From Komagataeibacter medellinensis NBRC 3288 (GTDB lineage: Bacteria; Pseudomonadota; Alphaproteobacteria; Acetobacterales; Acetobacteraceae), in NCBI RefSeq assembly GCF_000182745.2, contig NC_016027.1, positions 561,001 to 625,000 on the forward strand: 64,000 nucleotides of DNA. Direction: 5' to 3'. Shown here piece by piece: positions 8,536 through 15,586 of this stretch. The number at the start of each line of letters is the position of its first letter. The stretch's first letter is position 1. The notes under the pieces were generated by a model. The model did no database searches and was not told the DNA's origin. It saw only the letters and a list, made by a program, of their open reading frames with translations. The position numbers and the translations under genes were made by a program.

Positions 8536-8873
8536 ACACCACCGCAAAACTGGGCGGCCTCGGCGCTGTCATCGGGCTGCTTTTGACCGAGGTTCCAGAA
8601 CAGTATGCGCTTTATGTCGCCCTGTTCATCATTGCCTGTGGTGCAGTGACAGCGCTGGTGCCCCCACCGCATGCGGGCAGCCGGTGGGCCGTGGTCTGGC
8701 AACTCATAACCACCATCGGTCTGAACATCGGGTGGGCGGAAAATCACTTCAAGCCGGGGCAGAGTGGCGTGCGTGTGCCGGTGGCAGACAAGCCTGCGGC
8801 CAAGCAGGCGGTAGCCTCGGCTGGCATCCCGGTGCTGGACAAAAAGGGGAAGCCGGAAGCTCCGGCACAATAA
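8532..8873 (+). CDS. Holin-like small membrane protein
   Basis: At 113 residues with two predicted membrane segments (about 7-22 and 27-43) close to the N-terminus, a third weaker hydrophobic stretch (VVWQLITTIGLNIG) and a charged Ala/Lys/Pro-rich tail, the protein has the shape of a phage holin. It overlaps the lysozyme-like gene by four bases. Holin plus peptidoglycan hydrolase is the expected lysis cassette. No family-specific motif is visible. Confidence 0.6.
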   Translation: MNTTAKLGGLGAVIGLLLTEVPEQYALYVALFIIACGAVTALVPPPHAGSRWAVVWQLITTIGLNIGWAENHFKPGQSGVRVPVADKPAAKQAVASAGIPVLDKKGKPEAPAQ

Positions 8874-8984
8874 ACGGCAGTGACAGCCCCGGCGCGTAGG
8901 TGGATGGCCGATTTACCCCGAGGCTGCCCTCTGAAGGTTATGCAACTTTAAGGCGAAAGTATGTCTTGAATTGCGCCCGGTCAC

Positions 8985-9010
8985 AACCGCCTTCTGCAGG
9001 CGGTTTTTTT
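8985..9010 (+). terminator. Rho-independent terminator between holin-like and lipoprotein genes
   Basis: A stem of AACCGCC and GGCGGTT with a seven-base loop is followed by a T run. It lies 14 bases before the ATG of the next gene, so that gene needs its own promoter or arises by read-through. Confidence 0.8.
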
Positions 9011-9023
9011 AATGGAGGCCCCC

Positions 9024-9596
9024 ATGCACAATCCCACCCGCCGCGCCTTCCTGCGTGGCACATCCGCCCTTGCGACCGCCAGCCTTGCCGCCTGCACCGT
9101 GACCAGAAACGGCACAACCATCACGTTGGCCCTGAACGTGGCCGAGGTGGTGGATTATGGCAGCGCGATCCTGTCGTTTGCCAGCACGGCTATCGGCATT
9201 TCGTTTGTGTCTGCCGCGATGGGCACCACGAATGTCACGCTGGCTGATGCGGTGATTGCTGGCCTCAAGTCTGGCCTGACCGCATTCCAGACTGCCGCCG
9301 GGTCCAGCGCGTCCGTCAGCTACAGCACCGCCAGCGTAAAAGCGGCCTTCGACAGCATCCTGTCCGATGTGGAGAAGGTGAACACACTCATCATCGCCAC
9401 CATCACCGGTACGGCGGCCAACCTGTCCAGCATCGTGGTCACGCAGGCCAAGACGGCAGCGGGGGCGGCAGCAACCCTGATCGACCTGCTTAAGGCCATA
9501 ATGGACATGTCCGGGCCGCGCCTGGATAGTGTATCACCCCTGAACGAGAAGACGGCCATCGGGCAGATCGCCGTCTTCGCCGCGCAGTCGGCATGA
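9024..9596 (+). CDS. Predicted Tat-exported lipoprotein in the phage region
   Basis: The 190-residue protein begins MHNPTRRAFLRGTSALAT and continues to LAAC: a twin-arginine signal followed by a lipobox with the acceptor Cys near residue 24. The mature part is Ala/Thr/Ser-rich and largely helical with no recognised domain. The ATG at 9024 rather than 9012 is chosen because a GGAGG site lies at the right distance only for 9024. A Tat lipoprotein is unusual in a phage tail-lysis block and may be a lysogenic conversion gene or the first host gene. It overlaps the next small gene by four bases. Confidence 0.6.
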   Translation: MHNPTRRAFLRGTSALATASLAACTVTRNGTTITLALNVAEVVDYGSAILSFASTAIGISFVSAAMGTTNVTLADAVIAGLKSGLTAFQTAAGSSASVSYSTASVKAAFDSILSDVEKVNTLIIATITGTAANLSSIVVTQAKTAAGAAATLIDLLKAIMDMSGPRLDSVSPLNEKTAIGQIAVFAAQSA

Positions 9597-9715
9597 GTGC
9601 CTTTGCACAGGGCCTGATGACCGGGGCAGGGGGCATGGTGGTGCTGATCGGCCTGCTGGTGGCTATACCGCTATGGCTGCGGGCCATGCGGTTGCGGGCG
9701 CGTGGACTGGACTAG
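9593..9715 (+). CDS. 40-residue single-pass membrane protein
   Basis: This very short ORF begins with an ATGA overlap with the preceding stop and encodes MSAFAQGLMTGAGG, one membrane helix (MVVLIGLLVAIPLWL) and a basic tail ending RARGLD. The overlap and clean membrane topology support it being translated. Its function is unknown. It is the last gene of the phage-like block, eight bases before an 88-bp repeat. Confidence 0.5.
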   Translation: MSAFAQGLMTGAGGMVVLIGLLVAIPLWLRAMRLRARGLD

Positions 9716-9722
9716 GACAGAT

Positions 9723-9810
9723 CCTGTTTGAATGCGTGAATTCAAACAGGGGAAGGTACTCGCAAAAACACTAAATGCGTGCATTTTTACCGAACCGGTT
9801 TTTGGTGGAA
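9723..9810 (-). repeat. 88-bp dispersed repeat, copy 1
   Basis: The element starts with a perfect 11-bp inverted repeat (CCTGTTTGAAT, six-base loop, ATTCAAACAGG) at 9723-9750 and ends with a second imperfect palindrome around ACCGAACCGGTTTTTGGT. A copy of nearly the same sequence is at 13571-13657. Both lie at the 3' end of a minus-strand gene in the same orientation relative to it. Here the stop codon of the nitronate monooxygenase gene is inside the element. Confidence 0.85.
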
Positions 9811-10878
9811 ATACGCTGGCGCCTGCCGGGCTACCTGCAATTCTTCATTCAGTAGCCGCACAAGCTGCCGCGCGGGCATGGCGCGTGCGAGAGGCGCGCC
9901 CTGCCCGGCCCAGAAGGCGCCAAAACCGCTTTCATCATGCTTCCGGGCTGCTTTGTCCAGCGCCTTGCCCGCATCATACGCAATGGGATAATCGGGCGGT
10001 GGTGGCATGCCTGCACCGTGGTCAAGGGCGGTAAACCGGTTGGCAAGGCAGCGCGCGGGGCGGCCAGAAACAAGGCGGGTCATGCGTGTATGGAAGGCGG
10101 CCGGCCCCGCCAGGGCGTGCCGGTAGGCGGCATCGGCGCCACTTTCAGGGCAGGGAATGAAGGCCGTGCCCATCTGCGCGGCAACAGCCCCTAAAGCCAG
10201 CGCCGCTGCTATGCCCGCACCATCCATGATACCGCCAGCCGCAATGACCGGAATGCGGCAAGCACGGACAACAAGCCGCGTCAGGGCGCATGTTCCCAGC
10301 GCATCATCCGCATCGGCCGGATCAAAAATACCCCGGTGGCCGCCCGCCTCGATCCCCTGCGCCACGATGGCGTCCATCCCGACGGCCTCGGCGGCGCGGG
10401 CTTCATCCACGCTGGTTGCGGTTGCCAGCAAGATAATCCCGACCGCCTTCAGGGCCGCAATGGCCGGGCGCGATGGCAGGCCAAAATGAAAACTGACGAC
10501 AGGCGGCCGCATGTGCACGAGCATGGCAAGCATGTCCGGGTCATCATTGAAGCTGCGGTAGATCGGCTCCAGCCCGGCGGGCGGGGTTGCCCCGAAGCTG
10601 GCAAAAAGCGGCCTGAGCCATGCCAGCCATGCCTGTTCACGGGCAGGATCGATCTGGGGCGCGGCATGCACGAACAGGTTGACGTTGAAGGGAGCCGCGG
10701 TCTGCTGGCGTATCTGGCAGATCATCTCGCGCGCACGGACAGGCCCGGCAGCGCCCACGCCAATCGCACCCAGTGCTCCCGCCTGCGACACGGCTGCTGC
10801 AAGGGCTGACGTGGACACCCCGGCCATGGGGGCCTGGAGCAACGGCATCTCAAGGCCAATCCGTGCAAACCAGTCCAT
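9787..10878 (-). CDS. Nitronate monooxygenase family flavoprotein
   Basis: The 363-residue protein belongs to the NMO/2-nitropropane dioxygenase family, FMN enzymes with a TIM-barrel that oxidise alkyl nitronates and protect against propionate-3-nitronate-like toxins. Visible motifs are the start PLLQAPMAGVST, the loop VAQGIEAGGHRG, which carries the family's catalytic His region, PVIAAGGIMDG for FMN phosphate binding, and AAQMGTAFIPCPES. It is likely cytosolic. The C-terminal seven residues and stop are encoded inside the dispersed repeat, so the natural end may have been replaced when the repeat inserted. It is transcribed towards the phage block. Confidence 0.85.
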   Translation of the reverse strand: MDWFARIGLEMPLLQAPMAGVSTSALAAAVSQAGALGAIGVGAAGPVRAREMICQIRQQTAAPFNVNLFVHAAPQIDPAREQAWLAWLRPLFASFGATPPAGLEPIYRSFNDDPDMLAMLVHMRPPVVSFHFGLPSRPAIAALKAVGIILLATATSVDEARAAEAVGMDAIVAQGIEAGGHRGIFDPADADDALGTCALTRLVVRACRIPVIAAGGIMDGAGIAAALALGAVAAQMGTAFIPCPESGADAAYRHALAGPAAFHTRMTRLVSGRPARCLANRFTALDHGAGMPPPPDYPIAYDAGKALDKAARKHDESGFGAFWAGQGAPLARAMPARQLVRLLNEELQVARQAPAYFHQKPVR

Positions 10879-11055
10879 CGGCCTAATCCCCCGTTACAGC
10901 TTGGTTTTTACCATTCCTGACAATAAACCATCCGGCGCCGCGTGCCATTCAGGGTCATGTCATCACGTATGTGGCCTCTCCCCAGATGCCATATACCACT
11001 GTGGCATGCCGGCACCAGCACCCCACGCAACCGGGGCGGGGGCTGGGCTGTTATC

Positions 11056-11865
11056 ATGGTTATGACGGCATTGCCACATTTCATACATCCCGCCCCCGGC
11101 GAGGGCTGGCTCCAGCTTGGGGAACTGGCGCTGGCGTTCGGCCTGTCGGCGCTGGTAGGGCTGGAACGGGAATTCAGGCAAAAAAGCGCTGGCCTACGCA
11201 CCTACACGCTGGTGGGCGTGGCTTCGGCTCTGTTCATGCTCGTGTCGAAATACGGGTTTGACAACGTGCTTGATGAAGGGCGTGTGGTGCTCGACCCCTC
11301 GCGCATTGCAGCCCAGGTGGTCTCGGGCATCGGGTTCATCGGTGGCGGCGTGATCTTCATGCGGCGCGACGTGGTGCGGGGACTGACCACGGCGGCCTCG
11401 GTCTGGCTTACGGCGGCGCTGGGCATGGCCTGCGGGGCGGGACTGATCGCGCTGGCGGTCGCCACGACTATCGGGCATTTCATCATCATGCTTGGCTTCA
11501 GGCGGATCAGCCACCTGCTGCCCCGTGACCATGGGGCGCGTGCAGTGGGGCTGTACATCACCTACCGTGACGGGCGCGGCCTGCTGCGCACCATCCTGAA
11601 CCGCTGCACCCGGCTGCGCTTTACCATCCACCGCGTAAGGGTGGAGCAGGCTGCCCCACCCATCGATCCCGATACCCTGAACGACCTGCGTGACCGCCAC
11701 CACGACACCACCGCCATACCACCCGATGCCAGCACGCCCGGCATGGTCACGCTGTTCATAAAAGCGCGAGGCAGGCGGCCTGTCTCGCATCTTGTAACCG
11801 TGCTGTCCGCCATTGAAGGGGTAACGGGCGTGGAAACGGACGAGGCGGACAGCGACCCGGAATGA
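11056..11865 (+). CDS. MgtC/SapB family membrane protein
   Basis: This 269-residue protein matches the MgtC/SapB family: LALAFGLSALVGLEREF (first helix with the conserved Glu-Arg-Glu), an RTYTLVGVASALFML helix, the loop FIGGGVIFMRR and GLTTAASVWLTAALGMACG. About four membrane helices occupy residues 15-150, and the C-terminal 110 residues form a cytosolic ACT-like domain. MgtC members influence ATP synthase, magnesium stress and acid tolerance. ATG 11056 was chosen; 11062 is also possible. It is convergent with the DUF952 gene. Confidence 0.85.
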   Translation: MVMTALPHFIHPAPGEGWLQLGELALAFGLSALVGLEREFRQKSAGLRTYTLVGVASALFMLVSKYGFDNVLDEGRVVLDPSRIAAQVVSGIGFIGGGVIFMRRDVVRGLTTAASVWLTAALGMACGAGLIALAVATTIGHFIIMLGFRRISHLLPRDHGARAVGLYITYRDGRGLLRTILNRCTRLRFTIHRVRVEQAAPPIDPDTLNDLRDRHHDTTAIPPDASTPGMVTLFIKARGRRPVSHLVTVLSAIEGVTGVETDEADSDPE

Positions 11866-11887
11866 CCCGTCGTGCGAAGGCGGGCGG

Positions 11888-12277
11888 TTAATGGATGGTG
11901 AGGCCGGGTTCGCTGCCAGCGGCGGGGGCGGCGGGTTCGGGCAGCAGTACCTCACCAGATTCCGTAACAAAGGCGGGGGCGCTGCCAACCATGGCCGCAT
12001 GGGGCAGGGGCGCATACAGGTGAGGGAAAAGCTGGCCACCGCGTGCCGCCTCCCACCGCAGCGCTGCCGGTTCCAGTCGGTTCAGGTCCACCGTGACGAT
12101 CCACAGCCCGTCCTGCCCAGAAAAATGTTTGGCCAGCGTGCTGCTTACCTGTTCTGCGGTGGAAAGGTGGATGAACCCGTCGGCCACATCAGCGCGGGAG
12201 CCGGTAAACAGCTTCCTGTCCTCAAAATCCATATATTCATCCAGCGTCATGATCTTGTAGGCAAGGCGATGGCCCAT
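11888..12277 (-). CDS. DUF952 family protein
   Basis: The 129-residue protein shows the DUF952 pattern: an opening YKIMT, DGFIHLSTAEQVSSTLAKHF, then GLWIVTVDLNRL and GQLFPHLYAPLP. The family is structurally related to ADP-ribosyltransferase-like or RNA 2'-phosphotransferase folds, but no activity is established. It ends in a Pro/Ala-rich tail. Convergent with mgtC and separated from it by 22 bases. Confidence in the family is high, in any function low. Confidence 0.85.
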   Translation of the reverse strand: MGHRLAYKIMTLDEYMDFEDRKLFTGSRADVADGFIHLSTAEQVSSTLAKHFSGQDGLWIVTVDLNRLEPAALRWEAARGGQLFPHLYAPLPHAAMVGSAPAFVTESGEVLLPEPAAPAAGSEPGLTIH

Positions 12278-12672
12278 GGCGTGGTTTCCCGTGCTGTGTG
12301 CCCCCGATCATACAGGATATCAGCAGGGCCGCCAATCTCGCCCCCTCGGCGGGACGGCGGCCCATGCGCACCAGCACCACACCCTGCACTCCCGCTGCAA
12401 CACAGCGCCAGTGGCGATACCAGTACTGAAACCGGAGCAAGCGCGGGCACATGCGTGCCTGGCCCCCATACGCGGCCGGTACGACTGCATGACGCGGCAG
12501 CGCGCCGCTTTAGTGCCATGGCCATCGCATGGAAAGGGGGATCGTGTGCAATCAGGAAGGAGCAGGCAATTATGGGCTGGTCTTTAGAGGCCCGACACGT
12601 CACTTTAGGACATCATACCCCGATCCACCCGCGCAACCCGCGCGCGCCAGATAGACAAGGCTTTGCGTTACG
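12278..12672. other. Non-coding interval
   Basis: I see no supported gene here. It should contain the promoters of the divergent DUF952 and HTH-membrane genes. A short GC-poor patch lies near 12600-12620. Open frames crossing it have no family resemblance or ribosome sites. Confidence 0.4.
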
Positions 12673-13071
12673 ATGCGCCCCGATAACGACAATACCGGAC
12701 CGGCCATCCTGCATTTTCCCCGCAGGGCCATCCTTTCGCCGTCTGAGGCTTCGGCGTATCTGGGTATCCGCCCGCCGCTGCTGCACGTCATGCGGTATCT
12801 ACGCTGCGGGCCAAAAGCCATCACCATCAATCGCCGCGCGGTCTATACCGAAGAAGAACTGCGCAGTTTCCGCAACGCATTGACGAGCGCGGTGGGCGTG
12901 ACCGAAAACGGCGGCGCCTATCGTGAATTACTCCAGGGCAAGCCACGCACGGAAGCCGCCGATCCGCTCATGACCCTGCTGGCGCGCAATCTGGTCTGGC
13001 GCCGCGCCATCCTTGTCACGCTATGGGGCATGATGGCGCTGGGCATCGGGATCGACCTGATCCTGTTCTAG
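12673..13071 (+). CDS. HTH (excisionase-like) domain protein with C-terminal membrane helix
   Basis: The 132-residue protein has an N-terminal excisionase/MerR-like winged-helix segment (LSPSEASAYLGIRPPLLHVMRY, about residues 21-42, followed by the wing INRRAVYTEEELRSF) and a C-terminal hydrophobic helix (ILVTLWGMMALGIGIDLILF, the last 20 residues). A membrane-tethered DNA-binding protein is unusual. The gene stands alone, with a minus-strand terminator of the opposite gene just behind it. Target genes are unknown. Confidence 0.65.
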   Translation: MRPDNDNTGPAILHFPRRAILSPSEASAYLGIRPPLLHVMRYLRCGPKAITINRRAVYTEEELRSFRNALTSAVGVTENGGAYRELLQGKPRTEAADPLMTLLARNLVWRRAILVTLWGMMALGIGIDLILF

Positions 13072-13112
13072 CGGCCATGTTCGAGCACCGATGCGCGCCG
13101 GGTGCGGCGCAA

Positions 13113-13141
13113 TAAAAAAGGGCACCCCCGTGGGAGCGCCC
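13113..13141 (-). terminator. Terminator of the His/Glu-rich protein gene
   Basis: On the minus strand a GGGCGCTCC/GGGGTGCCC stem with a four-base loop is followed by six T. It lies 20 bases after the stop of the gene that ends at 13161. Confidence 0.8.
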
Positions 13142-13160
13142 TCTGCACGCCAGTTAGGAA

Positions 13161-13394
13161 TTACTGGTGGTCATGCTCTTCATGGTGGTCGCCATGCTCT
13201 TCGCCACCGTGCTCTTCGTGGTGTTCGTCACGGTGTTCGTCGCCACCCTCTTCACGGTGCTCGCCACCCTTGCGGTCGTGCTTGCCATGGTGGTGACCAT
13301 GCTCAGCATGGTGTTCGCCGTTATTGTCTTCAGCGTGGGCGACAACCGGCAGGGACAGACCAAGGGCAGCAGCAAACAGAAGTGCTTTTTTCAT
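13161..13394 (-). CDS. Exported His/Glu-rich metal-binding-type protein
   Basis: The protein starts MKKALLFAAALGLSLPVVAHA, a standard Sec signal peptide. The mature part is only 56 residues, of which 17 are His, 14 Glu and 6 Asp, mostly in HH, EEH and DEH clusters. Such composition suits a periplasmic buffer for nickel, zinc or copper, although no family can be named. Another in-frame ATG lies nine bases upstream at 13403; GAGGAA is close to that one and rather far from 13394, so the start may vary. A terminator follows. A small basic protein gene and a dispersed repeat lie upstream on the same strand. Confidence 0.75.
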   Translation of the reverse strand: MKKALLFAAALGLSLPVVAHAEDNNGEHHAEHGHHHGKHDRKGGEHREEGGDEHRDEHHEEHGGEEHGDHHEEHDHQ

Positions 13395-13570
13395 GTAAAT
13401 CATTTCCTCTTGATTAACTGATTCTTCCAAATCAGGATGATTTTTATATAAGCTCAACCTAACAGAAGGAAAGAGTGTACCAGCTTTTCATTTGTAACGG
13501 AATGCATCACACGAACCACAACCGTAACTGACGAGCAGGGAGGTGGGTTTGTAGGGCAGCTAGAGAAAAC

Positions 13571-13657
13571 CCTGTTTGAATACGTGCATTCAAACAGGTG
13601 AAGATACTTGTAAAAACAACAAACGGGGGCATTTTACCGAACCGGTTTTCGGTGGAA
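13571..13657 (-). repeat. 88-bp dispersed repeat, copy 2
   Basis: It has the same perfect 11-bp arms (CCTGTTTGAAT and ATTCAAACAGG) as copy 1 with a different six-base loop (ACGTGC), and the same end around ACCGAACCGGTTTTCGGTGG. It lies 12 bases beyond the stop codon of the small minus-strand gene at 13670. The middle of the two copies differs by scattered substitutions and one base of length. Confidence 0.85.
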
Positions 13658-13669
13658 CATCCCTAGCAC

Positions 13670-13831
13670 TCAGGCTTCATCGTGGCGGAAGGCTTCCTCC
13701 GCCGCCATGGAGGCCGCATCATGCTGGCGCAAATAGCCGCGCCGGTTTTTCCACGCATGAATCAGCGCCTCGCGCCATTCCTCATGCGGTTCCTTGCGGG
13801 GTCTGGGTGTGGAATCGGATGAAGCGTTCAT
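13670..13831 (-). CDS. Small charged protein of unknown function
   Basis: The 53-residue protein opens MNASSDSTPRPRKEPHEE and contains a helix rich in Trp, Arg and Ala (EWREALIHAWKNRRGYLRQH). A near-perfect AGGAGG lies about ten bases before the ATG at 13831, which is why this start is preferred over longer frames. No domain is recognised. It could be a conserved small protein of acetic acid bacteria, but that is a guess. Confidence 0.6.
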   Translation of the reverse strand: MNASSDSTPRPRKEPHEEWREALIHAWKNRRGYLRQHDAASMAAEEAFRHDEA

Positions 13832-14137
13832 GATCCGTAAACCTCCTGGAAAACCCGCACAAGCGCAGGCATACGTGCATACCAGATGCCCCTGCCGACA
13901 AGTGTGATGATTACATGAAGCCATGCTACCCGTTCGCACAATGCCGAGATGGACAGGAATGAATACCCAATATGCCGCCACCCTTTGCGCTCATGATTTA
14001 TTAATTATATACGATCAATCTGCCTGTATTTCATAATATTTATTTATAAATTTCTACTATTGTTTGTAAAATATTGGTAATTTACATTTCAGACTGTCAC
14101 GGACAACATAGCTCCTGTCAAACCTGAAGAAGACATC
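13832..14137. other. AT-rich non-coding interval
   Basis: From about 13990 to 14090 the sequence is conspicuously AT-rich, in contrast to the rest of the window. It must contain promoters for the two divergent small genes on its sides. I see no gene in it. Confidence 0.4.
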
Positions 14138-14266
14138 ATGAAACATTCAATCCTGCTTGCGCTGGCCTTTGGCGCCGCAATGCCGATGGGAGATCACGCA
14201 CAGTCCTTTGGTAACCACGAAGGTCGTCGTGACGAACGTGGCGGTGAGCACAATGACAGTTGGTAA
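14138..14266 (+). CDS. 42-residue exported peptide
   Basis: The ORF encodes a signal-peptide-like start (MKHSILLALAFGAAMPMG) followed by a short hydrophilic tail with several Arg, His, Glu and Asp (FGNHEGRRDERGGEHNDSW). An AAGAAG tract precedes the ATG, and an 11-bp hairpin follows 43 bases after the stop. Like the nearby 77-residue His/Glu-rich protein it would be a tiny charged periplasmic protein, so the two may be related in role. Unknown function. Confidence 0.5.
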   Translation: MKHSILLALAFGAAMPMGDHAQSFGNHEGRRDERGGEHNDSW

Positions 14267-14308
14267 GAACACCAGCCTGATCTGGTCCCGCCGTGGCGGA
14301 GTCAGGCA

Positions 14309-14338
14309 TGAAAGGCCCGCCCCATGCCGGGCCTTTCA
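14309..14338. terminator. Strong hairpin behind the small exported peptide
   Basis: A perfect 11-bp stem (TGAAAGGCCCG with CGGGCCTTTCA) and an eight-base loop. The T tract is weak on the plus side, so this may be a terminator or a processing/stability hairpin. Confidence 0.6.
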
Positions 14339-14374
14339 TCTATCTGGCCCCCATTCCACCAGGCCTGTGCGCCC

Positions 14375-15064
14375 TTATGGGGTGGCAAGGCCAGCGGAAA
14401 CGATCAGCGCATAATCCATGTGGTAGATCTGGCAGACGCGCGCAACCTGATCAGGGCGTAGCGCGGGCGCGTGATCCTTCGCGCTGCCCGCATTGGCATG
14501 CCCGATGGGGGTGGCGGTGTAGCGGGTAACAAAATTCCGCACGCGCTGCATGTCCTCCAGCCGGAACAGGTGATCAACCGCAACCATGCCATACCGGTCG
14601 GTTACGTACCATGCCTGCGGTCGGAAAATATGATCGGTGCCATAGGGTCATCCCGCGCGGTCAATATGGTCAAGCGCTTCATCAATCCCGCCAAGGCGCA
14701 TGTAGGTATCGCGAAAGCCACGGGCAACATGGCGCAGGTCGCTGCCACCGGCACGGGCGTAATGGTAGGCGGACAGGAAACGCCGCACCGGGTCGCGCAG
14801 TATGGCGAATGACGGCAAGCTACGGCATGCAGCGGCGGAAATAGCGGATGGTCTCGTGCTCCACATCCATGCCATAAAGCGCCCGCATCAGCGATGTGCC
14901 CGCGTTTTGGGGATATGAATGAACAGCACGCCCGTCCGGCGCACGTGCTCTAACCGCCGCTACCGCTTGGACCCGTAGGGATAGGGAACATGCAGTTCCG
15001 CCAGCCGCTCATGAACATCGCTGGACATTCTGACCCGCAGCACAGGCTGAAGCATCGTTTGCAT
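14375..15064 (-). pseudogene. Decayed sulfotransferase family 2 gene
   Basis: Starting at 15064 on the minus strand (MQTMLQPVLRVRMSSD) the reading runs through RLAELHVPYPYGSK, then across frame changes. One frame gives VLFIHIPK and the next frame gives NAGTSLMRALYGMD, which together form the HIPKNAGTS loop that binds the 5'-phosphosulfate of PAPS. Further on, FAILRDPVRRFLSAYHY is the 3'-phosphate motif, in yet another frame. The last frame begins VAVDHLFRLEDM and ends VSAGLATP. At least three breaks make it inactive. It would have sulfated a surface carbohydrate or similar target. Confidence 0.75.
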
Positions 15065-15195
15065 ATGCCATTAATCAGCCGGACAAATGCGTTTGTCTTG
15101 TCAATAAATGAAACAAAATGGTACCGTACCACCGTGGCGCGCCCCTGCCTGGCGCCCCGCACCCGCTACACCAGAAAATATGGAGAAGACACGAC

Positions 15196-15378
15196 ATGAT
15201 CAGGGATGATGAAGACGGTATCCAGACGGAACAGTCGGTGCTGATGAATGAAATCCGCTCCGACATGGAAAAGCTTGATACAATGCTGGAAGGGCAGGGA
15301 CCAATCACACCCGAACTGCGTACGCAGGCATCCATGATCGCGGACAAGCTTGACGCGCTATCCGACCTCATGCGCTGA
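15196..15378 (+). CDS. Small acidic helical protein, unknown function
   Basis: At 60 residues with many Asp and Glu, this protein looks all-helical (VLMNEIRSDMEKLDTMLEGQ, TQASMIADKLDALSDLMR). GGAG lies about ten bases before the ATG at 15196. No domain or signal is visible. It is a standalone gene between the sulfotransferase remnant and the SDR gene. Composition and length would fit a regulatory or anti-factor type protein, but nothing shows this. Confidence 0.55.
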   Translation: MIRDDEDGIQTEQSVLMNEIRSDMEKLDTMLEGQGPITPELRTQASMIADKLDALSDLMR

Positions 15379-15586
15379 AAGGCCGCTGGAGGCCCCGCGC
15401 CAGCTCTTTCACAATGGCTTGAACAGATCGCGTGCCCGCCACAGGCGGCAACTGCGCGTCCCACCCGTTATCGTGCTACATCCGCCCGCCATGCACGGGG
15501 GCGGGTAGGAGGCTGCACGGCTTGCCTGCCACGAGGCAGCGTGTACGATGCCGTCATCTGTGGAACCATTACGGAAAAGAGAAACC

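Noticed and set aside
12276-12587. Plus-strand open frame of 103 codons
   Set aside because: Rich in His/Arg/Pro in the way of GC-rich antisense frames, no ribosome site, no family likeness, and it starts inside the 5' end of the DUF952 gene.
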